A DNA stretch of 64,000 nt from Levilactobacillus yonginensis (GCF_003946265.1 NZ_RHNO01000002.1:149192-213191); one strand, 5' to 3'. Counted from the first letter of the stretch, positions 45,579 to 54,847 are shown. The notes: generated from the sequence alone by a model not told the origin. Translations and numbers: made by a program.

Positions 45579-47282
45579 TTAGTTTCGATTCAGATAATCA
45601 CGGCGTTTCCTGAACAGAAATACTGTCAATAGCATGCCAAACGTAAATGGCAGCGCCAATCGATATGGCCGCAAGAAGGCCTGGGTTAATTGTTGCTTAG
45701 TTTCGCGTCTGATTGTCGCAACCACGGGTGTCAAAGCCCTATTATCTTGAGTAACTTGGGTCGTCACGGCCTGGCTAACCTGTTGGTGGATACGCCGTTT
45801 AACGGCAGCTGGTGCTTGGGTCAACTTATTTCTCTGCAAGGCTTGCTGATAGTTTAAGCGGATGAGTCGTTGCGTTTTCGGCTTACCGATGAACGTTGTC
45901 TGTTGATGCTTAGGCGTTTTCTCCGTAGCTAACTGGGTTTTTACCTGCATCAGCGTGTCACGCTTCACCTTGTCTGTCACCGATAGAGCCTCGACGCCGT
46001 TCTGCGCAAAGGTCCAGATATTGGTTTTCGCCGTTAACAAATTCGCAGACAGTGCCGACACAAAGATGGCCACGGCTAGAGATGTCCCAATCTGCCGAAA
46101 TACACCAATGACGCTCTGCGAGGCCGTTAACAGATTGCCGGTGAAGTCGCCGGCCGCCAGTACCGTAATCGGTCCAATCACGATGCCGTAGCCTGCGCCC
46201 ACTAGGATTGCTGCCACACAGACCTGCCAATAGATATTGGGATTCATTTGACTAAGGGCCACATAACCCCCAATCATCGACAAACTCCCCATCAAAATGA
46301 CAGCTTGCGGTCCCACCTTGGATAACAGCCAACCACTGATGGGTGACCAGATGAAAATCATGAGTGAGGCCGGGGTAATCATCAGTGCTGCCAGGAGCTC
46401 TCCCTTATTTTGCACCTTCGTAAAGAAGCTCGGCATCAGGACCAATAGAGCAACCAGAAAGATGCCTGACATCACAGTCACAACTGCTGACCCGACAAAC
46501 TGTTTGTCCTTGAATAAAGCCAGCGGCACCATGGGTTGTTGACTATGTGCTTCAACCACAATAAAAGCAGCCAGTGCAACCAGACTCAGTAGGCCAAGTC
46601 CCAGGCCTCTCCCGCTCGTCCACCCCCAGCCGCTACCCTTGACCAGCAACAGGGTTAGGCTGAATAACATCATCATTGAGAGTAGCGAACCAGCAACATC
46701 TAAACGTTCCTTGGTTTGCTTGCTTTCATGTAGATCGAACAACCGCCAGCAAAGCACGAGCGAAAGCAAGGTAAACGGCACGTTGATCAAGAATATTCCA
46801 CGCCAACCAAAGAATTGCGTCATGATCCCGCCAATCGTTGGTCCCATGGCTGCCGCTAATCCCTGCGTGACGCCCAGTGTGGCAATCGCACTGGTTCGTT
46901 TTTCCATAGGAACGCTCTGAATGCCAATTGTCATACTGGCTGGGAAGACGATTGCTGCCCCCAGGCTCTGAATTCCCCGGCCCACAATTAGCCACGCCAC
47001 ATTAGCTGCTAATCCAGAAAATAATGAACCGATTAAGAATAACGCTAAGCCAAAAATGTAAAACCGGCTGCGGCCATGAATATCTGCTAGTCGGCCTAAG
47101 GGAATCGTCAAACTAGCAAACAAAATCGTATACAAATTGAGCGCCCATGAGAGCTGCTCCAGACTGGTCGATAGCCCCGTTTGAATTGCTGGTAACGCAA
47201 TGTTCATCACCGTCGTGTCCAGCATACATAGGAAAATGCCAATGGCCATTGTCCCAACTAACTTCGTGGCTTTTTTCAACAT
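45579..47282 (-). CDS. MFS drug exporter, DHA2 (EmrB/QacA) family, with extended loop
   Basis: Of 567 residues, about 90 longer than the exporter at 41644. TM1 has LDTTVMNIALPAI, TM2-3 the A-motif GRLADIHGRSRF, and TM5 the GLAAAMGPTIGG C-motif. The extra length is a basic, Gln/Lys/Thr-rich segment (about 440-535) between the last two membrane helices, with the final helix and FRKRRDYLNRN at the C-terminus. Such an outside or inside loop occurs in some QacA-type proteins. GAGGAGGGG precedes the ATG. The divergent TetR gene at 47373 is its likely repressor. Confidence 0.88.
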   Translation of the reverse strand: MLKKATKLVGTMAIGIFLCMLDTTVMNIALPAIQTGLSTSLEQLSWALNLYTILFASLTIPLGRLADIHGRSRFYIFGLALFLIGSLFSGLAANVAWLIVGRGIQSLGAAIVFPASMTIGIQSVPMEKRTSAIATLGVTQGLAAAMGPTIGGIMTQFFGWRGIFLINVPFTLLSLVLCWRLFDLHESKQTKERLDVAGSLLSMMMLFSLTLLLVKGSGWGWTSGRGLGLGLLSLVALAAFIVVEAHSQQPMVPLALFKDKQFVGSAVVTVMSGIFLVALLVLMPSFFTKVQNKGELLAALMITPASLMIFIWSPISGWLLSKVGPQAVILMGSLSMIGGYVALSQMNPNIYWQVCVAAILVGAGYGIVIGPITVLAAGDFTGNLLTASQSVIGVFRQIGTSLAVAIFVSALSANLLTAKTNIWTFAQNGVEALSVTDKVKRDTLMQVKTQLATEKTPKHQQTTFIGKPKTQRLIRLNYQQALQRNKLTQAPAAVKRRIHQQVSQAVTTQVTQDNRALTPVVATIRRETKQQLTQAFLRPYRLALPFTFGMLLTVFLFRKRRDYLNRN

Positions 47283-47301
47283 AAGATCCCCTCCTCAAGT
47301 G

Positions 47302-47334
47302 TTATCGTTAGTCTACGGGGATGGCTTACGATAA
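47302..47334. promoter_or_regulatory. Inverted repeat between exporter and TetR gene
   Basis: TTATCGTTAG and CTTACGATAA (one mismatch), 13 nt apart, in the short divergent region 47283-47372. Candidate TetR operator for both genes. Confidence 0.5.
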
Positions 47335-47372
47335 ACTAGATTTAGGTTACAGAAAGGGAGATGTTGTGACCC

Positions 47373-47906
47373 ATGAATCCACAGGAACGTAAGCAACAAA
47401 ACTTGGCGACCATCTACCAGGCACTACTGGAGTTGATGATGCACAAGCCCATGACGGCCATCTCCATCACCGAACTGTGTCACCGGGCTCGAGTTTCCCG
47501 GTCGTATTTTTACCGGCACTATCAAAACTTCGATCAAATTATCACCGCGTATCAAACACAAAACATGCTCAGTTACCTGCGCCGTTTGCCACGGGTATCT
47601 CAAGTTGAACTCGCTGACCTAATGACGCATTACTTCAAGAATACCAAGTTAGAGGCCGAAACTTATCAGCTTCTGATTAAAAATGGCCAACTAGATATCC
47701 TCTTGCAAACGTTCCAAACCGTTTTTCAGTTGCTGATCAAACAGGACCGTATCAGCGGACACAGTTCACGTTTAAATGAACCATATTATTTAGAGTACTT
47801 TTCTGGTGCCGTCATCAATATCACAGTCAACTGGGTCAAACGGGGCTTTGTTGAAACCCCAGAATATTTAGGGAAAATGGTGACTCAATTTACGCTGAGA
47901 CAATAG
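47373..47906 (+). CDS. TetR family transcriptional regulator
   Basis: Of 177 residues. Helix-turn-helix at about 25-48 (AISITELCHRARVSRSYFYRHY), then a short helical C-terminal domain resembling the TetR_C_7/DhaS-type group of lactobacillal regulators. AAGGGAG precedes the ATG. It is divergent from the DHA2 exporter at 45579-47282 with an inverted repeat between them, consistent with local repression. Confidence 0.87.
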   Translation: MNPQERKQQNLATIYQALLELMMHKPMTAISITELCHRARVSRSYFYRHYQNFDQIITAYQTQNMLSYLRRLPRVSQVELADLMTHYFKNTKLEAETYQLLIKNGQLDILLQTFQTVFQLLIKQDRISGHSSRLNEPYYLEYFSGAVINITVNWVKRGFVETPEYLGKMVTQFTLRQ

Positions 47907-48000
47907 AAATGACACCACCCCAGTTGGCTAATCTGCCGATCTTTGCCCCCCCTACCTCAAGCAGATTAATCCTGTCTTGTAATCACATAATTTTAGAATA

Positions 48001-48041
48001 CAAAAACGACCTCACCGCGGTTAATTCTGCGATGAGGCCAT
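48001..48041 (-). terminator. Terminator of the DUF915 hydrolase gene
   Basis: CCTCATCGC pairs with GCGGTGAGG and is followed on the minus strand by TCGTTTTTG. Confidence 0.75.
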
Positions 48042-48117
48042 TCAATTTGAAAAACTTAACCTAAGCTTGTCTGTCATTAGTCTAAGATTTTAGTGCTTTA
48101 CTGGTTCTCCGCAACAA

Positions 48118-48960
48118 CTAGTTCCGGAGAAAGCGAATCAACAGGCGGTCTACTCGCACATTATCATGTAATTTACTGTGTTGGGCACCCGGCCCCGTAA
48201 TTTTTTGTTCCTGGTAGGACTTGGCCCGACTAGCAACCAAGTACCGCAATGACTGGGATGAAGCGTTGCTAACTGATCCATCTGAATGAAATCCATCATC
48301 CTTATCACCGTAGATGTTCAGTACGTCAATCTGATTTTTCGGATAAGTCTGCCGGAGTGGCAACAAGGCTTGATACTCCGGTTGCATCTTCTCAGGCTGC
48401 CCATTGGAACGCAACTTCATCCGGTTAGGTTCATCATTCATTCCCAAAATGCCGTTAAAGTGCCCGGCAATGTCGACCTGCTTTCGTAGTTTAGGCAGGT
48501 TAGCCTGATTCTGCCGTAAATAATACATAATGGCCATATTACCCATTGAATGACCCACGACGTTGAATTTTTTAGTTCGATAAGTTTGTTGTAGCTTAAC
48601 CACCGTTGCCTTGGCCCACCGGCCCCATTGCTTAGGGTTTGAATTCCGACTGTCCTTAAAATCGACCTCGACAATTGGGTGATAGTCACCCTCACGAAAC
48701 TGGCCAGACAGGGTGACCTTTCCTCGTTTCGAAACGGTAGCCCGCACGATTGTCTTCGTCAACCCGGCATTTACGAGTGCATGGGCCATCTGATTTTCAG
48801 CACGATAACTACTCCCCCAACCGTGGAAAAATAGTGTCGGCTCATATTTACTAGCATTGGGTAGCTTAGCTGTAGTAGAATGACCGCCACTCACCCCGCA
48901 GGCCGACAGTCCCAACATCAATAAGCCAATCCCCAGGAATCCAATCCACCTTTTTTTCAC
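48118..48960 (-). CDS. Alpha/beta hydrolase lipoprotein (DUF915)
   Basis: Of 280 residues. Lipoprotein signal with lipobox LSAC-G (Cys about residue 21), so a surface-anchored enzyme. The alpha/beta-hydrolase domain has LFFHGWGSS for the oxyanion loop, nucleophile elbow VGHSMGNMA, an Asp in YGDKDDGFHSDG and a likely catalytic His in AQHSKLHDN. It belongs to the DUF915/SE_1780 lipase-like family of Firmicutes. The substrate is unknown, possibly short esters. Monocistronic. Confidence 0.88.
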   Translation of the reverse strand: MKKRWIGFLGIGLLMLGLSACGVSGGHSTTAKLPNASKYEPTLFFHGWGSSYRAENQMAHALVNAGLTKTIVRATVSKRGKVTLSGQFREGDYHPIVEVDFKDSRNSNPKQWGRWAKATVVKLQQTYRTKKFNVVGHSMGNMAIMYYLRQNQANLPKLRKQVDIAGHFNGILGMNDEPNRMKLRSNGQPEKMQPEYQALLPLRQTYPKNQIDVLNIYGDKDDGFHSDGSVSNASSQSLRYLVASRAKSYQEQKITGPGAQHSKLHDNVRVDRLLIRFLRN

Positions 48961-49098
48961 GTGATCTCTCCCCCTATAGTTGAACTAAACTTGATGGTCC
49001 AAGTATAAGCCTTCGGGTGAACTCGAAGGCAAACTTTATTTTCAAGCCTAGCGAAAATAAAGGCAGTTTAACCAGATGTCTTCAAAAATTTGGCCAAC

Positions 49099-49129
49099 AA
49101 AAAAGCTCACCGATAACTTCAGTGAGCTT
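49099..49129 (-). terminator. Terminator of the isochorismatase-like gene
   Basis: AAGCTCAC/GTGAGCTT stem with T6 on the minus strand. Confidence 0.82.
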
Positions 49130-49136
49130 GATTTCA

Positions 49137-49634
49137 TTAAGCGTCTAACATCGTGACGAACCGGTGATTCCAAATACCCTCAAAGAAAGCAATGGTTTGA
49201 TCAGCCGTCATGAATTTATTATCCACGGTGGTCGTTAGCCCCCGCGTCATTTGTAAGTCGTAGCCAATACCATGGGCCACTTTAGTCGTGGTATCCACGC
49301 AGTATTCAACCTGGGCACCACAGATTTCTAGTGACTCGGCAGCAAAACTCGTCAACACCCGCCGTAAGTTGGTATGGTAAAAGGCGTTAGCATGATGCCT
49401 GGAAACTAAGGCGTCCGTGTCACGGTAATCTAGGTCGGGAATCAATTCCCAATCGTGAGTTCCTTGAACCAAGTCTTCATCCGAATGCTGGATAAAAACA
49501 ATAGGCTTTTTGGCCTTGCGGTACGCCGCAATCCGGGCGTTGATACCGGCAAGGACTTGGGGCATGTTCGCTGCGGTCTGTTCACCGTAACAAACACCAT
49601 TTTGAAGATCAATGACTAATAGAACGTCTGCCAT
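49137..49634 (-). CDS. Cysteine hydrolase, isochorismatase family
   Basis: Of 165 residues, the short isochorismatase/nicotinamidase-like type. Asp of the D-K-C triad lies in VIDLQNG (about residue 9) and the Cys in ICGAQVEYCVDTT (about 113). At the Lys position the sequence reads VSRHHANAF, so Arg seems to replace the usual Lys; whether activity is kept is open. GGAGGCC lies before the ATG at 49634. Substrate unknown. Confidence 0.86.
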   Translation of the reverse strand: MADVLLVIDLQNGVCYGEQTAANMPQVLAGINARIAAYRKAKKPIVFIQHSDEDLVQGTHDWELIPDLDYRDTDALVSRHHANAFYHTNLRRVLTSFAAESLEICGAQVEYCVDTTTKVAHGIGYDLQMTRGLTTTVDNKFMTADQTIAFFEGIWNHRFVTMLDA

Positions 49635-49876
49635 GTTGATGGCCTCCTTCAGGAATCTTTCAGCTCAGCTTCTATCATACCCTATTTGTGGAGCCCATCA
49701 AACAATAAATATTCCAGCATTAAGCTATTTCTAGTTTGATGAGAATAATTCTAACGAGTTACTGCCACAAATAACCGCTTCGTACAGTCAACCTGGTTGT
49801 CCGCGCCTAATACTCTAGCAAGACTAACTTGAATTTTGAATGACCTTGAATTAATCTTTTTTCTTTATTGCGTATT

Positions 49877-49912
49877 AAAACTAGAATCCACTGCAACATG
49901 GATTCTAGTTTT
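49877..49912 (-). terminator. Perfect hairpin below the AbrB-type gene
   Basis: AAAACTAGAATCCA/TGGATTCTAGTTTT, a 14-bp perfect stem with 8-nt loop, flanked by A/T runs; works in both directions. The 49640-49876 region holds no gene. Confidence 0.8.
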
Positions 49913-49934
49913 AAATTCGATGGCAAGTAATCAA

Positions 49935-50213
49935 TCACTCTTCATGCATCCATTCATCAAAACTAGGTGCTTTCTTAGAATCGTAGCGGCCATCTTCATC
50001 TATATCAACTTGTTCCACCGGAATATCCGCAATTAATTCCTGCCAATCAAGACTGGATGGGAGTTTTTGAAGAATCATTTGCCCCTCATCATTAAGCGCA
50101 ATAACCAGTTGTGTACCACCGGCAAGGTTCAATTCTCTTCTGAATTCTAACGGAATAATCACTTGGCCCTTACTCGAAATTTTAACAATCTTGCTATCTT
50201 TTATTGGATTCAT
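49935..50213 (-). CDS. AbrB/MazE/SpoVT-family DNA-binding protein, orphan antitoxin-like
   Basis: Of 92 residues. N-terminal swapped-hairpin AbrB domain (KISSKGQVIIPLEFRREL, about 10-27), then an acidic C-terminal tail (DIDEDGRYDSKKAPSFDEW) of the kind that neutralises MazF or VapC toxins. No toxin gene follows; a hairpin ends the unit. It may be an orphan antitoxin or a stand-alone regulator. AGGAGGAA precedes the ATG. Confidence 0.82.
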   Translation of the reverse strand: MNPIKDSKIVKISSKGQVIIPLEFRRELNLAGGTQLVIALNDEGQMILQKLPSSLDWQELIADIPVEQVDIDEDGRYDSKKAPSFDEWMHEE

Positions 50214-50359
50214 AGTCGTTCCTCCTGTAAATTGACGCCTTGATCAGCACTTAACCTGCCAACCTGGCATATGAAAACAAAATTGGCAATCAAGGATATA
50301 ATCACTTGAGTACTGCCCATTGAGAGATTGACTCCGTACGGGATTGAATTTGCTTATTC

Positions 50360-50396
50360 TATGAACTCTTTTTTCCTTAGTCAAAAAGAGTTCATA
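50360..50396 (-). terminator. Terminator overlapping the end of the 50392 gene
   Basis: TATGAACTCTTTTT/AAAAAGAGTTCATA, a perfect 14-bp stem; the distal arm includes the TGA stop of the minus-strand gene. Confidence 0.78.
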
Positions 50397-50625
50397 AATT
50401 TTCTAATCGTTTCATTAAATCAGAATGTTCATCAAATATTTCATCTGCAATTTCAGAAATATTAGATTTGGCTTTTCTATTTTTTCTAAAAGTAACTTCT
50501 TTGCCATCAGGAGAAATATTTTTTTGAAATTCGCGATTTTGTTTGGAAAGATGAAGAGCATCAGAATTCCCATTTTTAAAAAATTTAACACGCTCATTTG
50601 AATTATCTGGATTAGACACAAACAA
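50392..50625 (-). CDS. Small AbrB-like (VapB-type) protein, orphan antitoxin-like
   Basis: About 77 residues from a TTG at 50625, which lies 5-6 nt after AGGAAGG; a GTG at 50619 is an alternative, and the frame from 50652 runs over the ribosome binding site. The N-terminal VKFFKNGNSDALHLSKQ matches the VFKNGNSQAVRL signature of VapB-type AbrB antitoxins, followed by a charged Lys/Glu-rich tail. As with the neighbour at 49935, no toxin gene is adjacent. A TATAAT -10-like box lies upstream. Confidence 0.68.
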   Translation of the reverse strand: MFVSNPDNSNERVKFFKNGNSDALHLSKQNREFQKNISPDGKEVTFRKNRKAKSNISEIADEIFDEHSDLMKRLENL

Positions 50626-50768
50626 TCGTTCCTTCCTTTGTCGTACATACATTATATGCTTTCATATGTACGGAGCCCAGTCATACCATCTTTTAGACAA
50701 AATCTAAGGATGTTTTCACAATACATAATCGAAGTATCCAGGGAAAGCATAAAACCAATAGTCAACAT

Positions 50769-50796
50769 AAAAACCGGTGCTACTATAGCACCGGTA
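50769..50796 (-). terminator. Terminator of the YhgE/Pip-like gene
   Basis: ACCGGTGCTA/TAGCACCGGT perfect stem with a 3-nt loop and T5 on the minus strand. Confidence 0.85.
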
Positions 50797-50828
50797 AATA
50801 ATCGCTGTCAACCAGCCAGACATCCACC

Positions 50829-52121
50829 TCAAAGCTCCGGCGCATCAGTCCGATGCCAGTAGAAGTATGCCAACGTTCCTAAACTAAATACCACGACCAT
50901 TCCCACTAAAATCCAGCTAATGCCGGCAATCGACCCTCCTAACGAAATCGTGTGCCGGAGCCCAGCCATCGCCACAGTCATCGGTAAATACGGGTGAACC
51001 GCTCGATAAAACGGATTAGTCAGTTCAATGGGATACGTGCCACCCGACGCGCCAATCTGAAAAAGCATGAACAGTAGCATCAGCCAGGCCCCAGTCAGGC
51101 CAAACCACAAGCGGAAACATGTCACCAGACTGAAGAAGGCTAGCACAATCAACAAGCTCAATAGATAAGTTTTTCCTGGTTCCAAGGGTCGCAGCCCAAT
51201 GATATAGCGCACGCCCAACCACATGCAGGAAGCTGCCAACACGACAAATCCCCAGAGCAAGCCCATTTTATCTAACCAAGCGTAGACAAAGTTACGGTAA
51301 TTTCCGTGACGTTTGCGAGCATCGTAAATAATATTCAGTGTGATGCACCCCACGAACAATGAAATCGCCATAAAGTATGGGGCCATTCCTGTCCCATTAT
51401 TAGCCACTGCCACCACGTCATGTTGCGTTAATTTCACGGGCATTGCCAACCGTTTAAGCTGATCAGCGCGTCGAGTTACGCTTAGCTGTTGACTACCTTT
51501 AGCTAGTCCGGCCGCAATCTTTTGGGTCGCTGCTGCAACTTGAGTCGCTGACAGACCTAACAAGCTAGCCTGGCTTACCTGAGCAAGTTGGCTGGACGTC
51601 ACTTTCAACTGTTGTCCTGCGCTCACCGCAGCCTTTTGACTAGCCTGAAGCTCGGCTTGAATGGCCGACTGGTTTAATTTTGTTTGAAGCTTCTGCATTG
51701 CGGTGGCCCCCATCTTAGCAGCTACCGTACTCTGCCCAGCATTGGTATCGTAAATCAGTTGCAATTGTCGTGGCGTCGTTGCCAGGTGGCGCAACGTTTT
51801 AGAGGCTGTCGCTGGAATTTTTAAGACTAGAAACAGGTGTCCCGCCTTCAATTCACGTGATGCCTTTGCCGACGACATCCGATGAAATTGCAAGGACTTC
51901 CCATCAACCAACTCCCGTGACACTGTTTGTCCCCAATGAAGCGTCTGCGTTCCCCGGTCTTGATTGACCACTGCCATAGGCAACCGGTTCATTTCCCCAT
52001 ACGGATTCCAAACGGATGCTAAAAATAAAGCGGCGTAGAATAATGGGATAACCAGAATGCCCAATAAAATTCGCCAAAGTGCTGGATGCTGCTTAAGGTA
52101 GCGCCATTCCTGAGATTTCAT
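50829..52121 (-). CDS. Short YhgE/Pip-family ABC-2 type membrane protein
   Basis: Of 430 residues. One N-terminal membrane helix (about 16-36: LLGILVIPLFYAALF) followed by NPYGEMNRLPMAVVNQDRG, the YhgE/Pip signature, then an extracytoplasmic region of about 190 residues rich in Ala/Gln and five membrane helices at the C-terminus as in ABC-2 permeases. Full YhgE/Pip proteins have about 700-900 residues because of a long coiled coil; this is the short form. The ATG at 52121 follows GGGGGAG. It lies downstream of a TetR gene with a palindrome between them, the usual YhgE-TetR pairing. No ATPase is adjacent. Confidence 0.8.
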   Translation of the reverse strand: MKSQEWRYLKQHPALWRILLGILVIPLFYAALFLASVWNPYGEMNRLPMAVVNQDRGTQTLHWGQTVSRELVDGKSLQFHRMSSAKASRELKAGHLFLVLKIPATASKTLRHLATTPRQLQLIYDTNAGQSTVAAKMGATAMQKLQTKLNQSAIQAELQASQKAAVSAGQQLKVTSSQLAQVSQASLLGLSATQVAAATQKIAAGLAKGSQQLSVTRRADQLKRLAMPVKLTQHDVVAVANNGTGMAPYFMAISLFVGCITLNIIYDARKRHGNYRNFVYAWLDKMGLLWGFVVLAASCMWLGVRYIIGLRPLEPGKTYLLSLLIVLAFFSLVTCFRLWFGLTGAWLMLLFMLFQIGASGGTYPIELTNPFYRAVHPYLPMTVAMAGLRHTISLGGSIAGISWILVGMVVVFSLGTLAYFYWHRTDAPEL

Positions 52122-52140
52122 GTCTTTCTCCCCCTTAACC

Positions 52141-52163
52141 CGAATGAACGAATCATTCATTCG
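52141..52163. promoter_or_regulatory. Palindromic TetR operator candidate
   Basis: CGAATGAA and TTCATTCG arms, 7 nt apart, with a TGAATGA/TCATTCA look typical of TetR-family operators. It sits about 20 nt before the YhgE/Pip-like start. Confidence 0.6.
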
Positions 52164-52251
52164 ATTGCCACCCAGTCTAAGCAAGTCCGTCTAAAATACA
52201 ATTTTTTGAAATTGTTGGTCAGGCCTTAGACCAGTCAACTAATTAAGGGAC

Positions 52252-52893
52252 TCATTGATAACTACGTCTCAACATTGCCTGCACGACCCCCAACATTTGC
52301 TCATCATCGCTTCGAGCCATCTCCGTTTCAAAACTGTCATAGTGCTTGTGGACACACCACCAGAAAACCAGATCAACTACGACGACCCCGTTGCGTTGGG
52401 AATCGACTAACGTAGGTTGGTGCTGGTGTAAGAAGCTGCCTACCCGCTGATAAAGCTCCTGCCGTTGCTGTCGATAGAGCGCGGTCAATGCCGGATTCAC
52501 GGTGGGATTGTGCTCTAAAATCAAGAAGTAACGTCCATAACGTTTAAAGGCTGAGAACAAGGTCGTCAGTAGCTGATCAAACGTTGTCGCCTGTTGGTTA
52601 GCCAGCTGATGATTCCAGTCCGCATAAGCGGCCTGGGTTCGCCGGACCAATTCCCGGGGATCAGCAGGTTGAATCGGATAGATGGCGTGTGGCAGGTCAG
52701 TTACCGCTGGCAAGGTTGTCAGAAAGACGTAATCTAGTAACGCCGTCTTTCCGCTAAATAGGCGATACAATGTGCCCACAGCCACGTTGGCTCGTTGCGC
52801 AATCATCTGCATCTGAGTTTCATGGTAGCCTGGCTGAATGAACAGTTCACTCGCCGCCGTGTAAATTCGACGCAATTTTTCTTCATCGGTCAT
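52252..52893 (-). CDS. TetR family transcriptional regulator
   Basis: Of 213 residues. HTH at about 25-48 (ETQMQMIAQRANVAVGTLYRLF). The C-terminal domain is helical. It lies directly upstream of, and in the same direction as, the YhgE/Pip-like gene, with an operator-like palindrome in the gap, so it probably represses that gene. The start is the ATG at 52893 with GGAAGGGG upstream. Confidence 0.87.
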   Translation of the reverse strand: MTDEEKLRRIYTAASELFIQPGYHETQMQMIAQRANVAVGTLYRLFSGKTALLDYVFLTTLPAVTDLPHAIYPIQPADPRELVRRTQAAYADWNHQLANQQATTFDQLLTTLFSAFKRYGRYFLILEHNPTVNPALTALYRQQRQELYQRVGSFLHQHQPTLVDSQRNGVVVVDLVFWWCVHKHYDSFETEMARSDDEQMLGVVQAMLRRSYQ

Positions 52894-52984
52894 GATTCAC
52901 CAACCCCTTCCACTTTCATTAAACCGTATTCATCTAGAAAGTTCAGGATTGGCCATGTTTCTAGCGCACTCACCTTACAAACGT

Positions 52985-53028
52985 ATAGGGGACGACCAAC
53001 CTCATCTCTGAGAATAGTCGTCCCCTAA
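52985..53028 (-). terminator. Hairpin after the third DHA2 exporter
   Basis: GGGGACGAC/GTCGTCCCC stem flanked by A/T on both sides; no long T-run, so termination is likely but not certain. Confidence 0.55.
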
Positions 53029-53043
53029 TTAGACTGTTTAAAC

Positions 53044-54423
53044 TTAATGGCCAGATTTATGGATTGCCGGTATCACCGTGCGCAAACGCCGCGACCAAAC
53101 TATGCCCAGCAAGGAAATGAGTCCCGTCCCAACCATCGTCGCCCGAAACCCATTGGCAAAGGATAATGCCTGAAACTGGTAAAAGATAATGACGGCTACA
53201 GTCGTTCCCAAAGCCCCACCCAATAAACGAAAGACATTGTAGATTCCCGCAGCTTTACCGATCATTGATGGTGGAATTGCCCCAATTACGGCCTTCTGCA
53301 GTGCCGGACCAGCCATGGACAACCCCACGCCTGCCAGCATTAGCGGTATGATAAACCAACGATAATCTTGCTGGCCGACTAGTGCAATCAGTAGGTAACC
53401 CAGTCCCTGCAAACATAAACCAACCGTGGCCACCCGCCGTTCACCAAATTTATCAACTGCCCACCCCGCCAACGGCGCAACGACGACTAGTGTGCCGGTC
53501 CAAGGCAACAATTCCAGCCCAGCCGTTAGCGCGTACGCATGTGGTCTGGCTTGCAGGTACTGGGGCAGGAAGAAAACAACGCCATACATGGACCCGTAAA
53601 GTAAGGCCGTGGCGAGGTTGCCACCGGTGAAGGTTCGGTTGTGAAAAATTTTGAGTGGGATCATCGGCTCCACCTCAGTCGACTGCCGATAAATAAACCA
53701 ATCGCCACATGCCACACTTATGACAGCGACAACCACAATCAGACCAAGTGCTCGCATTCCTGGATGACCAGCCGTTGCAGACAACGCCCAGATAATACCG
53801 GCCATGGTCACAACGATCAAGAGATTATCACCAAGATTTAGGGGCTCACTGGCGCCACGACTCTCTGGTAAGTGGCGGTGAATCAATACCAGGGCTACGA
53901 TTCCAATTGGGACGTTGATCCAAAAGATCCATTGCCAGGTCAGTTGCGCCACAATGAAACCGCCAAGCGAAGGGCCCACGATTAGGGCTAGCCCACCAAT
54001 TCCACTCCAAATACCTAACGCTCGTCCCCGTTGATTCGCCGGCAAGGTATTGGTCAGAATCGCCATTGACATGGGCGTCATGACCGAAGCACCGACGCCC
54101 TCCACCACCCGGGACAAAATCAACCAGCCAATATTGTTGGCCAACGCACACAAAATCGAACCAACTGTAAAAATTAGAATTCCTAAACCATAGACTTTAC
54201 GGCGGCCCCAACGCTCACCTAAGGCAACCCCTACCAGTAAAACTGCAGCAATTGTGATGTTGTAGGCATTCAGTGCCCATTGCAGCGTACTGATTGAAAT
54301 TTGAAACTCATTGCGAATTGCCGTAGATGCCGTGGTCACAATCATGGCATCCATCATCGCCATGAAAAATCCCAACGATGTTAGAGCTAAGACCCATTTA
54401 GACTGATGCTCTTTTCCCGTCAT
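53044..54423 (-). CDS. MFS drug exporter, DHA2 (EmrB/QacA) family
   Basis: Of 459 residues with about 14 membrane segments. TM1 has MDAMIVTTASTAI, the A-motif reads GERWGRRKVYG, and motif C reads GGLALIVGPSLGGF. GGGGAAATG is the start context at 54423. The palindrome GTTCAAATAATTTTGAAC lies about 30 nt upstream, and an ArsR regulator gene precedes it in the same direction, so ArsR control is plausible. The substrate is unknown. Confidence 0.88.
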   Translation of the reverse strand: MTGKEHQSKWVLALTSLGFFMAMMDAMIVTTASTAIRNEFQISISTLQWALNAYNITIAAVLLVGVALGERWGRRKVYGLGILIFTVGSILCALANNIGWLILSRVVEGVGASVMTPMSMAILTNTLPANQRGRALGIWSGIGGLALIVGPSLGGFIVAQLTWQWIFWINVPIGIVALVLIHRHLPESRGASEPLNLGDNLLIVVTMAGIIWALSATAGHPGMRALGLIVVVAVISVACGDWFIYRQSTEVEPMIPLKIFHNRTFTGGNLATALLYGSMYGVVFFLPQYLQARPHAYALTAGLELLPWTGTLVVVAPLAGWAVDKFGERRVATVGLCLQGLGYLLIALVGQQDYRWFIIPLMLAGVGLSMAGPALQKAVIGAIPPSMIGKAAGIYNVFRLLGGALGTTVAVIIFYQFQALSFANGFRATMVGTGLISLLGIVWSRRLRTVIPAIHKSGH

Positions 54424-54450
54424 TTCCCCGTCTCCCTACTCTTTGATATA

Positions 54451-54468
54451 GTTCAAATAATTTTGAAC
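54451..54468. promoter_or_regulatory. Perfect palindrome before the exporter, candidate operator
   Basis: GTTCAAATAATTTTGAAC has 7-bp perfect arms with a TAAT centre. ArsR-family regulators bind comparable A/T-rich dyads. Confidence 0.5.
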
Positions 54469-54511
54469 CATTTAAACATACCATTGGCAAAAACGGCTGA
54501 CAAGCAGCAAT

Positions 54512-54546
54512 TAAAAAAAGAGCAGTGCTTACAGCGCTGCTCTTGA
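54512..54546 (-). terminator. Terminator of the ArsR gene
   Basis: AGAGCAGTGCTTACAGCGCTGCTCT folds with an imperfect centre; T7 follows on the minus strand. Confidence 0.88.
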
Positions 54547-54559
54547 TTGGTCTAATCCC

Positions 54560-54847
54560 CTATAGATTTTGCCAGAAATGGGTTAAATAACGATCAAAGG
54601 TCGACCGGTCTAAAGTCACATATTTTTCGCGAGCAACTTTATGGACGATGATTAGCCCCGCCTCCTGGAGAATTTTAAAGTGATAGGAACCAGAAGTTTT
54701 ACTAATCTGCATAACCCGGCTGATTTCTCCGCAAGAAACCGCGTGATCCAATTGCGCCAAGTACCGGATTATTTCTAGGCGAATAGGATCAGCCAGGGCC
54801 TTGAATACCTTGATGCTGTCTTCAGTTGTTTGCATTGATTTTGTCAT
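54560..54847 (-). CDS. ArsR family winged-helix regulator
   Basis: Of 95 residues. Winged-helix domain with FKALADPIRLEIIRYLAQ, SCGEISRVMQISKTSGSYHFKIL (given by its central part, about 38-60) and GLI..H..AREKYVTL. The metal-binding ELCVC motif of arsenic or zinc sensors is absent, so another signal is likely. A terminator separates it from the exporter at 53044, which therefore has its own promoter region. Confidence 0.87.
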   Translation of the reverse strand: MTKSMQTTEDSIKVFKALADPIRLEIIRYLAQLDHAVSCGEISRVMQISKTSGSYHFKILQEAGLIIVHKVAREKYVTLDRSTFDRYLTHFWQNL

